From Paracoccaceae bacterium (lineage in GTDB: Bacteria; Pseudomonadota; Alphaproteobacteria; Rhodobacterales; Rhodobacteraceae): DNA of 54,686 nt. The notes beneath the pieces were generated by a model. It worked only from the letters and a program-made list of their open reading frames with translations. It ran no database searches and was not told the DNA's origin. Shown piece by piece: positions 44,314-53,880 of the stretch (position 1 is its first letter; every line of letters begins with the position of its first letter). The position numbers and the translations under genes are program-made. The stretch lies in the NCBI GenBank assembly GCA_028150825.1, contig JAOGIM010000010.1, positions 1 through 54,686 on the forward strand, in the 5' to 3' direction.

Positions 44314-44982
44314 ATGTGCAAAATAACTTATAAAATTCAAAAAATACAGGCGATTGTTAGCACAGGGATTTTGACCCTTTGGTTTGGATTTTGGGTCTCC
44401 TTCTGTGTCGCTGATACCGTTATACTGGCGCTTGGTGATAGTTTAACGCAAGGATACGGTTTGCGTCAGCAGGATGGTTTTGTTGAGCAATTATCAACTT
44501 GGATGGATCGAAACGGTAATCGCGTCCGGATTATAAATGCAGGCGTCTCTGGTGATACCAGCGCTGGTGGCTTGGCGCGTGTCGGATGGTCACTTGAAGA
44601 AGATGCAGACGCGATGATTGTCGCTCTCGGGGGGAATGATTTTTTGCGTGGCATTGATCCGACAGAAACACAGAAAAATCTTGATGGAATAATCAGAATT
44701 GGTCTTAAAAAAGATCTCAAAATTTTGCTCATAGGGTATAAGGCTTCTGGAAACTATGGGCCTAAGTATAAGCAAGATTTTGACACAATCTACCCTAAAC
44801 TAGCGAAGAAATACAATCTCGTCCTAGTAGATAATTTTATGGGGGCTTTACTTGGCAAGGTCGACGAAGGCGAGCACCTACAAAGTTTCTTACAACCCGA
44901 TATGCTACACCCTAATGCAAAAGGTATTTTAGAAATCATACAGGCCATAGGTCCAGATGTTCAAAAGCTCATCCAGAATTAG
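44314..44982 (+). CDS. tesA: GDSL-type arylesterase / acyl-CoA thioesterase I
   Basis: 222 aa from ATG 44314; the frame is open upstream to 44203 but that part does not look coding. A signal segment (ILTLWFGFWVSFCVA) is followed by the mature start DTVILALGDSLTQGYGL. SGNH-hydrolase blocks: GDSL with nucleophile Ser43, NAGVSGDTSAGG (Gly), VALGGNDFLRG (Asn) and PDMLHPNAKG (catalytic Asp-His). It hydrolyses thioesters or aryl esters in the periplasm. In relatives the adjacent genes are usually an ABC (LolD-like) operon; here it stands alone in a decayed region. Confidence 0.88.
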   Translation: MCKITYKIQKIQAIVSTGILTLWFGFWVSFCVADTVILALGDSLTQGYGLRQQDGFVEQLSTWMDRNGNRVRIINAGVSGDTSAGGLARVGWSLEEDADAMIVALGGNDFLRGIDPTETQKNLDGIIRIGLKKDLKILLIGYKASGNYGPKYKQDFDTIYPKLAKKYNLVLVDNFMGALLGKVDEGEHLQSFLQPDMLHPNAKGILEIIQAIGPDVQKLIQN

Positions 44983-45049
44983 TCACTGAGTTCAAGCAGA
45001 TACTATTCTGAACGATCAGCCTAAAATTGTCTTTTGGACATCTCCCTTG

Positions 45050-46470
45050 GCTAACCAGATTTTGATAATCTTTCAGTCATTTACTGAAGATCATAGAGGG
45101 CTCGGTCAAAGTCGTTCTGAGTTGTCTCAAATTGACCTGTTTGAAAGAGGATGACCCTTTTCCCGCCAACATTGGTTTGTGTTAGATATATCCGTCTGTA
45201 ATTATTTATTATTCCCACCAATTTTTGATTAAACTAACCGAGATCTTTGCAATCAGGCGCTAAATAGCAAAACGTAAACAAAGATTAGATTGGGTTAGGC
45301 ATTACATCAAAATGTGGAGCCTGATGCAGCTTCTTAGCAAGAGTATGGCTCCAATCTACGTGATTTCGAATCTTATTCTTAAGTTTTTTATCCAGGACCG
45401 TAATAAAAACCATAATTTAAGCTTGTGCAAGCGTCGACAAAGGGGGGCTGGCCACTCTTAATAATTGATAATACCGTCTTGTCCATAGGTTTTGAGGTAC
45501 TCTGGCTGAATGGCCAAAGTGCGCACTAAACTTAACAGTGTTTTGGGGAATTTTGCAGAGCAGTTAAAATCGTACACCCAATCATTTGTGCGAATTTAAA
45601 ACAACGCTACCCGCATCATCAACCCCTCGCCAGCGGTGGCGAAATTTCTAACACATCATGGCAGATCCAGCCGTGGTGGCATCCACGTGAACATAGAGGT
45701 CAGATTCCTTTGCCACTGAAATCATCGCCGATGTATTGTCACAAACCCCCACGCCCATTTCCCCAGTAATGCAAATCAATCCAGTCAGATTATAATCTGT
45801 GGAAATGTTGGCTTTGTTTGCCTTGCGCATGGCCCTAGAATCCGAAGATCTTTAATCCCCCACTACAGGCAATTTAAACAAGTTCTCCTGTCCTATAATG
45901 GGAATCCATATTACGCGATCAATTGCACTATGAGATTTATCTGACACACAGATGCGAAGCCAGTCTAAGTCACGCAATCCCTTTTTATTACCCTGATGGC
46001 AAGGCGCTATTTCCTGCATGGTCAAGATGCTTGATGGGCTTGCCGACGAGGCACTATCTTGGGTGGCACCCTCAAAATGATTTGGTATTCAACTGCTGGT
46101 TAAAGCCATTCTATCATTCTAGTCTCAATCTCAGTTGCCGCAGGCGACGTTTGCCAAAGCTTGCATTGTACCGCCATTGTGGAAGTTAAAAAATTGGCAT
46201 GGATCGCAGGTGGAGATGCATTACGCAGGAAATAGGTCAAGAATCTCGGATGTTGCCAATGAATAATACTGGGCATGAAAATAGACTAAAAATACTCCAT
46301 TCGTGGACCTTCTTTAGGCCCAGAAGCACCCATTTTAGTAAGGATGTATTCAGGCTTTACCTAAGATCTTAGTGCATAGTTCTGCAGAGCTTTGTGATAA
46401 TTGGGACCCCAAGTTAAGATTTTCTTGCACCACCCTTAGTAATCAGCCCACTCCATAAAAGTTTCCTTTT
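45050..46470 (-). pseudogene. Full-length decayed group II pyridoxal-dependent decarboxylase gene
   Basis: Reading minus, family blocks follow in correct order across many stops and shifts: ETFMEWADY (46466), KEGPRMEYF, IIHWQHPRFLTYFLRNASPP (about 46270-46210), LWQTSPAATEIETRMIEWL, EGATQDSASSAS, DKSHSAIDRVIWIPIIGQEN, LYVHVDATTAGSAMMC (45705-45650), RHRWRGVDDAGSVVLNSHK with the cofactor Lys, LVRTLAIQPEYLKTYGQDGI, NHVDWSHTLAKKL and RIYLTQTNVGGKRVILFQTG near 45170. This is the layout of aromatic-L-amino-acid (tryptophan/tyrosine/DOPA) decarboxylase-like enzymes of about 470 aa. No frame longer than about 60 codons remains, so the gene cannot make the enzyme. Confidence 0.88.
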
Positions 46471-47225
46471 CGCGTGGATACTCCTTCCTCAGCTCTCTAG
46501 GGCGCAGTAGTCTGTAAAAGAATTATTCCAGACATTGTAAAAAAGACACAGAAAAGTATCGTCCTATTTTTAGAAGGTTTCATTTTTATTTTTTACAAAC
46601 ACTATAGCTAATTTGGCCCTGTTGGAATAAGTGTAGGTAATATTTAGGCATCGCTTTGTTGTTGATTGTTCAAAATTTCAAGATTTGTAGCAGTCTTCCA
46701 GAGTTAATTGGCCGTTACATGAAATAGCCGTCTTTTATAGTTAGTCTTTCAGCTAAAGCCTTATTTTGGTAGTTTGTTGTACCTACGCAATAACTTAAAA
46801 TATAAAAATTACAGTTTATGCACGCGCGAAACTAATGCTTGATGCTCTGTGATTGGCCATGTTCTATCATTGTAAAGTACGATCATGAAATGCTCCTTGG
46901 AGTTCCCAAATGGTACCTTTCTAACGAAAGGACAGTTATTTCAAACGTTTAAGGTGTTTCATGATGAATTGGGAGGTAGATGACTTTAAAGTTCAGATAA
47001 AAAACTTGTATAGAAGTCTGCGCATAAATTTAAGAAGGGGGTAAAATTTACATTGTTTTTCAAACTAAGTATAAAAAAGTCCATAAAACAATGAATCATT
47101 ACCTTATCCTGTCTTGTTGATACAGATGGCTAATACGAAATAGTGGTCAAGCTCTGCTGTCGCGCCAAGAAACAAACAAACAATCAATCAGTACGATACT
47201 CGCTCAGACTTCAAGGGATTAAACA
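46471..47225. other. About 750 bp, AT-rich, no recognised gene
   Basis: No ORF with protein character on either strand. The segment lies between the decarboxylase pseudogene and an orphan ORF. It has several T- and A-rich runs and no clear repeat, RNA gene or operator that I can see. Confidence 0.4.
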
Positions 47226-47579
47226 ATGGCAAATCTACAATTTAATCTTGTTAGTTCTTTTCTTTTGGAGAAAGAGGGCTCTATTGATTCGGCCTGGATT
47301 ATCATTGTGGTAAGTCTGGATGGAAAAATCTTCAAATCAACAAATGGACTGTCAATGATTTATGGGAAGTTTGATCTCGTGGCCACTTACAAAGATGTTA
47401 TGAAATTGACCAATGTATCCATTAAAGTCCCAGATTTGCGATATATGGTGGTGTATAAAATTGGTTGGCTAGAGAAATCTATATGGCTTCACTGTCTATT
47501 GCACAGGGACAGTGGGCTCGGAGAATGTATTATTCTGTCGACAAAGGTGGTTAATAATGGCCACCTTAAAGAGTTTTAG
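47226..47579 (+). CDS. Hypothetical protein, 117 aa
   Basis: 117 aa, ATG 47226 with AAGGGA (47212-47217) 8 bases before it, a better site than random ORFs show. I do not recognise the family. The protein seems soluble and mixed alpha/beta with a hydrophobic strand near residues 23-30 (AWIIIVVSLDG), a KVPDLRYMVVYKIGWLEKS middle part and a Cys-containing HCLLHRDSGLGECIILS region. There is no signal peptide or membrane helix. It is the only open frame of size in a 3-kb decayed stretch, so it may be a lineage-specific gene or a fragment. Confidence 0.45.
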   Translation: MANLQFNLVSSFLLEKEGSIDSAWIIIVVSLDGKIFKSTNGLSMIYGKFDLVATYKDVMKLTNVSIKVPDLRYMVVYKIGWLEKSIWLHCLLHRDSGLGECIILSTKVVNNGHLKEF

Positions 47580-47777
47580 GTTAGTCAATTACTATTTCTC
47601 AACGCACCGTATCTTAGACAGGATCACTCTACTTGGCTACTTGAACCTCAAATTTAAATAATATGATTTTAAAGATAAATCACTCTGCTGCGACACAAGG
47701 GTTGAAAATACAATTAAATCGCGCCATTGAGGACAGCATCGTAAAATGTATTAAATATAACAATAGTAGGAGTAAGT

Positions 47778-47996
47778 ATGGCCAAGGAAGATACGCTCGA
47801 ATTTCCAGGTGTCGTGAAAGAACTTCTGCCAAATGCGACATTTCGGGTTGAGCTGGAAAACGGCCATGAGATCATCGCACATACGGCAGGAAAAATGCGC
47901 AAGAACCGCATTCGCGTTCTGGCAGGAGATAAGGTACAGGTCGAAATGACCCCTTATGACCTGACCAAAGGCCGCATCAACTATCGTTTCAAATAA
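47778..47996 (+). CDS. infA: Translation initiation factor IF-1
   Basis: 72 aa, the standard length, an OB-fold. [39 protein letters not shown] and [17 protein letters not shown] are nearly invariant in bacteria. AGGAG lies well placed before the ATG. Possible promoter: TTGAGG (47727-47732) and TATTAA (47749-47754) at 16-bp spacing. It leads the infA-maf-rng block; maf begins 5 bases after the stop. Confidence 0.97.
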   Translation: MAKEDTLEFPGVVKELLPNATFRVELENGHEIIAHTAGKMRKNRIRVLAGDKVQVEMTPYDLTKGRINYRFK

Positions 47997-48001
47997 TTCT
48001 T

Positions 48002-48580
48002 TTGCGACTTATTCTTGGTTCTGCAAGTCCACGACGTAGAGAGTTATTGGCTCAAATAGGGGTCACGCCGTCAGAGGTTCGTCCCGCGGACGTAGATGAA
48101 ACTCCACGCAAAAACGAAACACCACTCGCTTATTGTCGACGGGTTACCAAAGAAAAGGTACTTGCCGTGAGCTCAGCCGCCGACGAGCTGGTTCTGTGTG
48201 GAGATACTACGGTTGCGGTTGGCAGACGAATCCTTGGAAAACCTGAGAGCAGTAGTGAGGCAGAAACCGTTCTCCGTTTTTTATCTGGGCGGCGTCACCG
48301 AGTAATTACTGCAATTGCCATTAAGCATCAAAGTCGTATTTGGGAGTGTGATGTCACAAGTAAAGTTCGCATGAAGCATCTTTCAGACTCTGATATACAG
48401 GGTTATTTGGACACGGGCGATTGGAAAGGTAAAGCTGGCGGTTACGCGATACAGGGGCCTGCTTCTGCTTTCATTCCCTGGATCAGCGGTTCTTATAGCG
48501 CTATCGTTGGCCTGCCCTTGGCCGAGACGCAAGCCATCCTAAAAGTGGCTGGTTATCGAGACTTTGGGGAAAGATCATGA
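48002..48580 (+). CDS. maf: Maf-family nucleoside triphosphate pyrophosphatase
   Basis: 192 aa. It starts at TTG 48002, since the family N-terminus [20 protein letters not shown] begins exactly there and no ATG is available. Catalytic region: [20 protein letters not shown] (conserved Asp), [11 protein letters not shown] and [13 protein letters not shown]. Maf enzymes remove non-canonical nucleotides such as dTTP/UTP analogues. The unusual start with no clear ribosome binding site, 5 bases after infA, suggests coupled, low-level translation. The stop overlaps the rng ATG (48577-48580). Confidence 0.93.
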   Translation: MRLILGSASPRRRELLAQIGVTPSEVRPADVDETPRKNETPLAYCRRVTKEKVLAVSSAADELVLCGDTTVAVGRRILGKPESSSEAETVLRFLSGRRHRVITAIAIKHQSRIWECDVTSKVRMKHLSDSDIQGYLDTGDWKGKAGGYAIQGPASAFIPWISGSYSAIVGLPLAETQAILKVAGYRDFGERS

Positions 48581-49587
48581 AAGGCCGTCAGATATTTCTG
48601 GATCATCTTAAAGATCGTGAATTGGCCGCGCTTGTGGTTGATGGGCGTTTGCAGGATTTGTTTATTGAAACGGACGCGTTGTCACCTGGAAGTATCTTTA
48701 AAGGCAAAGCGGATCGACCTGCCAAAGGTCAGGGCGGTATTTTCCTGTCTATGCCGGAAGGCAAAGGATTTTTGCGTCAAATAAAAGGTGTTTCTCAGGG
48801 GCAATCCCTACTGGTTCAAGTCTCTGGATATGCCGAAGCGGGAAAAGCTGTTCCGGTTACAACCAAACTGTTGTTCAAAAGCCGGTTTGTAATAGTGACT
48901 CCGGAGGCTCCTGGCTTGAATATTTCGCGCAGGATCCGCGACGAAGAGCTACGTGATCGTTTGATTGAGTTTATGCATGATGCGCTGGCACCTCTCAACT
49001 ATGGCATGATCCTTAGGTCAAGTTGTTTGACTGCTGATTTTGACGACATTTTGGAAGATGCGCGGCTCGTTCTGGATGCGGCACTGACCGTTATGACAGA
49101 TGATGACCCAGGGCCTTGCATGCTTCTTGAGGCAGAAGGGCCACATCAAATGGCATGGCGTGAATGGGGGGATGTCGACCTTATTGAGGCTAATGCTGGT
49201 TGTATCGAAGATAGTGGTGTTCTGGATCAAATCGAAGCATTACATAGTCCAAAGGTTGAAATTGGGACTTCGACATATTTTGTTGAACAAACACGAGCGC
49301 TGACAGCGATTGATGTAAATACGGGTGGCGATACGTCGCTTGCAGCTGGCTTAAAGGCCAATATTTTGATGGCGCGTGATCTGCCACGGCAGCTTCGTTT
49401 GCGTGGTATAGGAGGTCAAATTGTGATTGATCCAGCGCCTATGCCTAAAAAGGATCGCAAGGTGTTAGATTCTGCATTAAAAGCAGCATTTAGAAATGAT
49501 GATGTTCAAACCCATGTCTTAGGGTGGACCGCACTTGGTCTTATCGAACTTCAAAGAGCGAGAAACCGCGCGCCTTTCGTAATATGA
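48577..49587 (+). CDS. rng: Ribonuclease E/G family protein, short form
   Basis: 336 aa, much shorter than E. coli RNase G (489) and typical of the second, short RNase E/G protein of Rhodobacterales. The S1-like part lies at about 35-90; the catalytic segment is [14 protein letters not shown] with the Asp that binds metal, then [21 protein letters not shown] (usual ...IVIDFIDM, with PAP instead of I-D), and the end [11 protein letters not shown]. The C-terminal zinc-link and small domains are missing. Translation is coupled with maf through ATGA. In relatives yacG follows; here it does not. Confidence 0.9.
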   Translation: MKGRQIFLDHLKDRELAALVVDGRLQDLFIETDALSPGSIFKGKADRPAKGQGGIFLSMPEGKGFLRQIKGVSQGQSLLVQVSGYAEAGKAVPVTTKLLFKSRFVIVTPEAPGLNISRRIRDEELRDRLIEFMHDALAPLNYGMILRSSCLTADFDDILEDARLVLDAALTVMTDDDPGPCMLLEAEGPHQMAWREWGDVDLIEANAGCIEDSGVLDQIEALHSPKVEIGTSTYFVEQTRALTAIDVNTGGDTSLAAGLKANILMARDLPRQLRLRGIGGQIVIDPAPMPKKDRKVLDSALKAAFRNDDVQTHVLGWTALGLIELQRARNRAPFVI

Positions 49588-49636
49588 TTAGGTAATGTTT
49601 GAGATCCTAGCACGAAACGGGACGGGGAGAGACAAC

Positions 49637-50995
49637 ATGCGAGATACGGATAAAAGACTTTCTTTTGGGGAAAAGGCGGGCTGGGGTCTTGCCGATATGG
49701 GAATTGTTGTTTTTGTGATCATAAAGCAACTTCTTGTTTTATCCTTTTTGACCAATTATCTCGGAGTTCCAGTTGCAATCGCTGGTATGGTGACAACTGG
49801 GGTTTTATTCTTTGATATGATAACTGATCCGCTGATTGGATATTTGTCGGACAAAACAAAAACACGCTGGGGGCGGCGTGCGCCTTGGATGTTTGTTGGG
49901 GCGCTGGTCCTCGCTACAGGTACAGTCGGTATTTTTGGTGTTCCAGAGAAATTTGACCTTACCAACAAGATCTTGTGGGTGAGTGGATTTTTCATTTTAG
50001 CAACGATCGGTTTTACGATGGTGGCTATTCCTTATGGCGCAACTTCTGGGGAAATGACACAAAACTCCAAAGAACGCTCGGCTATTATGGGCTTTCGCAT
50101 GGCTTTTGCAAGCTTAGGCATTTTGCTGGGTGGGGCAGTCATTCCGCAACTTGCGGGGGGCACCCGCGAAGGACACCTGAGTGCTGCGATCATTATTGCT
50201 CCGATCATGGTACTCGCGATCTGGGGATCGATTTGGTTGACCAGAAAAACCCCGCGAATTATGGAACCAAGCCGTGAAAACTCATGGGAGATGGCCTCGC
50301 TCGTCTGGAACAATACGCCCTTTATGATCCTTGTTGTTCTTTATGGAGTAATGACCCTAGCGGTGGCTTTGATCACTGCCGGTCTACCCTTTGCTGCAAT
50401 GTACCTCATTTTGGACAATGGTGAGACAATGCTATCATCCGTCGCCAGCGGGTTAGGTGTTCTTTCACTTATGTTTGCGGCTTTTGTTTTAGGGGCTATC
50501 CTAAGTCAGGTATTCTGGGTTTGGCTGTCGGCCAAATTTGGTAAGACATCGGCGCTTATCTCCGGGCTGGTCCTTTATATCATTTTGCTTGTTGTTATTT
50601 ATCGTGCACTGCCGGCGGTGAACGTAACGGCAAGTGCTGGCCTGTTTATGTTGGCTGGTATGACGAATGGGGCTTACCAGCAAATACCGTGGGCAATTTA
50701 TCCTGACCTTATGGACATCACACGGACAAAAACTGGGGCCGCTATTGAAGGCGCCTTCAGTGCGGTCTGGCTCTTTGGACAGAAATTTGCCAATGCTTTG
50801 GCGCCATCCTTGCTGGCGTTCATTCTAAGCATCTATGGTTGGCGCGAAACAACACAAGGTATTACCGAGCAATTGCCAGAAGCAATAAATGCGTTGCATA
50901 TGTCGATTACAATTGTTCCATCAGCAATTCTTGCAATGGCAATTTTAGGCCTGATCTTTATTTATCGTCGCTCTCTTGCATCCAATGAAGGGTAA
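49637..50995 (+). CDS. GPH-family (MelB-like) sugar:cation symporter
   Basis: 452 aa from ATG 49637 with GGGGAGA 6 bases before it. Twelve membrane helices of the MFS_2 fold. The signature region FFDMITDPLIGYLSDKTKTRWGRRAPWM (helix 2-3 loop) is typical of the glycoside-pentoside-hexuronide group, as are MVAIPYGATSGEMTQNSKERSAIMGFRM and MTNGAYQQIPWAIYPDLMD. It would import a sugar or glycoside with Na+ or H+; the substrate is unknown. It follows rng by 49 bp and is convergent with the SLC13 gene. Confidence 0.9.
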   Translation: MRDTDKRLSFGEKAGWGLADMGIVVFVIIKQLLVLSFLTNYLGVPVAIAGMVTTGVLFFDMITDPLIGYLSDKTKTRWGRRAPWMFVGALVLATGTVGIFGVPEKFDLTNKILWVSGFFILATIGFTMVAIPYGATSGEMTQNSKERSAIMGFRMAFASLGILLGGAVIPQLAGGTREGHLSAAIIIAPIMVLAIWGSIWLTRKTPRIMEPSRENSWEMASLVWNNTPFMILVVLYGVMTLAVALITAGLPFAAMYLILDNGETMLSSVASGLGVLSLMFAAFVLGAILSQVFWVWLSAKFGKTSALISGLVLYIILLVVIYRALPAVNVTASAGLFMLAGMTNGAYQQIPWAIYPDLMDITRTKTGAAIEGAFSAVWLFGQKFANALAPSLLAFILSIYGWRETTQGITEQLPEAINALHMSITIVPSAILAMAILGLIFIYRRSLASNEG

Positions 50996-51017
50996 GGCTT
51001 AGGCCAGCTCGTTCAGA

Positions 51018-52790
51018 TTAAAGTGGCCAAAACAATAGCAGTGCTGGGATAGAGATTGCAACTATCATAATTTCCAAAGGAAGTCCCATGCGCCAGTAAT
51101 CAGAAAAGTGATATCCCCCCGGTCCAAGGATGATCGTATTATTCTTATGTCCTATTGGAGTCAGAAACGCAGCACTTGCAGCAATGGCTACAGCCATTAA
51201 AAAAGGGTCCGGTGAGACCTCTAGCTGTTCTGCCAAATGTAGGGCGACAGGTGCGGCGACAATCGTGGTAGCGGTATTGTTGAGTAGATCTGACAAAGTC
51301 ATAGTAACGATCATTAAAATGGTTAGGACAATCCAGTTTGGTTGACCTTGTGTCAGGTTTAGCAAGGCCTGTGCTAAAAGAGCAGTTCCCCCCGAATTTT
51401 CCAATGCTAATCCCAGCGGAATCATTGATCCCAAGAGCACAATGATGGGCCATTCAATACTTTCATAAAGCCCCTCTAGGACCAAAATTCCAGACAGCAC
51501 ATATAGTACAACCAATAACCCCAAAGCGATGGGCAGATATATAAGACCGACTGCCGACGCTAGGATTGCCGCGGCAAACAGAAAAATGGCAAGACTAGTC
51601 TTCGTATTGGCTGTTAATTGTGTTCCCCTATCTTCAAGGGGCAGAACATTTAACCATTCAATCACAGTGCGCGCATTTTCTTTTGGAGACAAAAGAAGCA
51701 AAATGTCTCCCGGCAGCAGAATCAGTTTGCGCAAGTGTTCGAGGATTGTTTTGCCATTCCTTGAAACACCCATAAGAATTGTCCCATAGCGCCATGCCAA
51801 GCCAACACTTTGTACAGATTTACCGCGTAATCGTGACCCGTCTGTAACGATGACTTCGCTTAAACTGAGGCCTTCCCCTTCAGCTCTTAGCATGCCTTCG
51901 CGTTTCTCATCTGAAAAGTCCAAATTTAGATTGCTGCGAAATTCGTCAATTGCATTTGGTACGGCTTCTAAAACTAGAGTATCTTGAGCCTGTAGAACAG
52001 CATTTTGCGCAGATCCATATAGTCGTTTTCCATCCCTGACCATGCCTATTATTGAGACATCGCTGAGCTGTGCCGCCTCGTTAAGCTCCGCCACCCTTTG
52101 GTCAATCAAAGCGCTTTTAATTGGGATTGTTAGCTCTGCGATGTAATCGTCAATATCGCGAATGGTCAATGTTTGTGTGTGGCGCTCAGGTATAAGTTTC
52201 CAGCCTAGCAGCGCGACAAATGTAATGCCTGTCAACGCCACTAGGCCGCCAACGGGCGCAAAATCAAACATTCTGAAAGGTTCACCCAGAGCGTTTTCGC
52301 GAAATGAGGATATAATGATATTTGGCGGTGTCCCGACGAGCGTTGCCATGCCGCCCAATATTGTTGCAAAGCTTAATGGCATGAGGGAAAGGCCAGCAGC
52401 GCGTTTTGCCTTTTGCGCGGTCTGAATATCCACAGGCAGCAAAAGAGCTAAAGCTGCAACATTGTTCATAAAGGCGGATAATATGCCGCCAATGAACCCC
52501 ATAAGAGCAATATGTACTGACAGGGATCTAGACGCCTTTACAAAATTATTGGTGATTAAATATACCGCACCTGAGCGTACAAGGCCCGATGAGACCACCA
52601 ATACCAAGGCGACTATGATTGTCGCTGGGTGCCCAAAGCCTGAGAACGCTGATCCAGTGGGTACCACTCCTACGGTCACGCCTATTATCAGTGCTGAGAA
52701 GGCAACTATGTCATATCGAAATCGACCCCACAATAGACATAAAAAGACAGCTCCAAAAAGGGCAAAGAGGATGATTTGTTGTTCGGTCAT
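51018..52790 (-). CDS. SLC13/DASS-family anion transporter with two RCK-C domains
   Basis: 590 aa. Two membrane halves (about 1-190 and 400-590) flank a soluble middle part with two TrkA-C (RCK_C) domains, about 210-290 (VAELNEAAQLSDVSIIGMVRDG) and 305-385 (LSLSEVIVTDGSRLRGKSVQSVG). Each half has the SLC13 Asn-x-x-T/A helix pair: FMNNVAALALLLP with TLVGTPPNIIIS, and LLNNTATTIVAAP with TPIGHKNNTIILGPGGY. The family in bacteria moves sulfate, dicarboxylates or other anions. The RCK-C domains suggest allosteric control. Single gene, divergent from the XRE regulator. Confidence 0.92.
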   Translation of the reverse strand: MTEQQIILFALFGAVFLCLLWGRFRYDIVAFSALIIGVTVGVVPTGSAFSGFGHPATIIVALVLVVSSGLVRSGAVYLITNNFVKASRSLSVHIALMGFIGGILSAFMNNVAALALLLPVDIQTAQKAKRAAGLSLMPLSFATILGGMATLVGTPPNIIISSFRENALGEPFRMFDFAPVGGLVALTGITFVALLGWKLIPERHTQTLTIRDIDDYIAELTIPIKSALIDQRVAELNEAAQLSDVSIIGMVRDGKRLYGSAQNAVLQAQDTLVLEAVPNAIDEFRSNLNLDFSDEKREGMLRAEGEGLSLSEVIVTDGSRLRGKSVQSVGLAWRYGTILMGVSRNGKTILEHLRKLILLPGDILLLLSPKENARTVIEWLNVLPLEDRGTQLTANTKTSLAIFLFAAAILASAVGLIYLPIALGLLVVLYVLSGILVLEGLYESIEWPIIVLLGSMIPLGLALENSGGTALLAQALLNLTQGQPNWIVLTILMIVTMTLSDLLNNTATTIVAAPVALHLAEQLEVSPDPFLMAVAIAASAAFLTPIGHKNNTIILGPGGYHFSDYWRMGLPLEIMIVAISIPALLLFWPL

Positions 52791-53073
52791 GTTGGGCCAT
52801 ACTAATTATTATGCTGGACTTTCTAGAACGTAATTCTCACCTTATAAAGCGCAATTTGGAACGCGATGTTCTCAGTTTTGGTGTTTATGTTAAGAATGCA
52901 GCCTGATAAATGTAACAATTGAACTTTTTAAGAGACCTGACCTTGCCATACAGGTATAGTAATTTTATGCCAACAGGGTTGTCTGAATACATGTCATAAG
53001 ACCATATCAATAGATGGTGGGATCGCAAAAGCGTGAGAAATGTAAGAAATATGCATAGGCAATTTGAGGTTAC

Positions 53074-53745
53074 ATGAAAACTGGTAAAACAAAATTGAAG
53101 ACTTCGGCAGGTGTACTGGCCCAAGACCCGCATCGCGTTCAGCTTGATAAAGAGCGCAATCTTGAAGCCGCGATTGGCAAGGAAGTTCGACATTTTCGTC
53201 AAATTCAAAGAATAACTGTTAAAGAGCTGTCCGATCAGACTGGTCTTTCAACTGGCATGCTTTCAAAAATTGAAAATGGCATTACATCACCGTCGCTGAC
53301 CACTTTGCAATTATTAGCAAATGCATTGGGCGTTCCGGTCACAGCACTGTTTCGTAGATTTGAAGAAGAAAGAGAGGCAGTTTATACCAAGACCGGGGAA
53401 GGTGTTGAAATTGTCAGGCAAGGGACACGTGCTGGACATCAGTATAATTTACTAGGTCATATTGGTGCAAATTCTAGTGGTGTATTTACCGAGCCCTATC
53501 TGATCACATTAAGCCATGAGTCGGACATCTTTCCGACCTTTCAGCACGACGGGTTAGAATTTATTTACGTGCTGGAAGGGCAAGTTAAATACCGTCATGG
53601 GTTTAAACTATATCATTTGGAGCCGGGCGATACTTTGTATTTTGACGCGGATGCGCCGCATGGTCCCGAAGAGTTAGTTGAACTGCCAGTTAGATTTCTT
53701 TCTGTAATTTCATATTCAAAGCAGGGTGGTACTGAAAAAGTCTAA
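53074..53745 (+). CDS. XRE-cupin transcriptional regulator
   Basis: 223 aa. The helix-turn-helix (about 34-90: GKEVRHFRQIQRITVKELSDQ, TGLSTGMLSKIENGITSPSL) is followed by a cupin domain (about 140-215: HDGLEFIYVLEGQVKYRHGFKLYHLEPGDTLYFDADAPHGPEEL). XRE-cupin proteins of this type sit next to genes for amine, polyamine or glutamate-linked metabolism and respond to a small molecule bound in the cupin. GAGGT is only 3 bases before the ATG. The next gene on the strand is the GlxB-like amidotransferase, so it probably controls that operon. The 283 bp upstream hold the divergent promoters with SLC13. Confidence 0.9.
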   Translation: MKTGKTKLKTSAGVLAQDPHRVQLDKERNLEAAIGKEVRHFRQIQRITVKELSDQTGLSTGMLSKIENGITSPSLTTLQLLANALGVPVTALFRRFEEEREAVYTKTGEGVEIVRQGTRAGHQYNLLGHIGANSSGVFTEPYLITLSHESDIFPTFQHDGLEFIYVLEGQVKYRHGFKLYHLEPGDTLYFDADAPHGPEELVELPVRFLSVISYSKQGGTEKV

Positions 53746-53788
53746 CTATTTGATACTCTCTAGGGCCCAATCTCTGCATAAATACCTG

Positions 53789-53810
53789 ATAAAATTCTTA
53801 AGAATTTTAT
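53789..53810. promoter_or_regulatory. 22-bp AT-rich palindrome with adjacent direct repeats, candidate operator
   Basis: A perfect palindrome with half-site ATAAAATTCTT lies 43 bases after the regulator stop and 70 before the amidotransferase start. Downstream, TTCCTG is repeated at 53811-53816 and 53831-53836, exactly 20 bases (two helical turns) apart. The lack of GC in the stem makes a terminator unlikely. Confidence 0.5.
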
Positions 53811-53880
53811 TTCCTGAAGGTTGATATTGTTTCCTGTTGGTGATAATTTAATCCAGAAATTAATATAGTGGAGTAACCAT

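Noticed and set aside
45923-46189. 88-codon ORF on the plus strand
   Set aside because: It is antisense to the decarboxylase pseudogene, whose minus-strand protein blocks explain this sequence.
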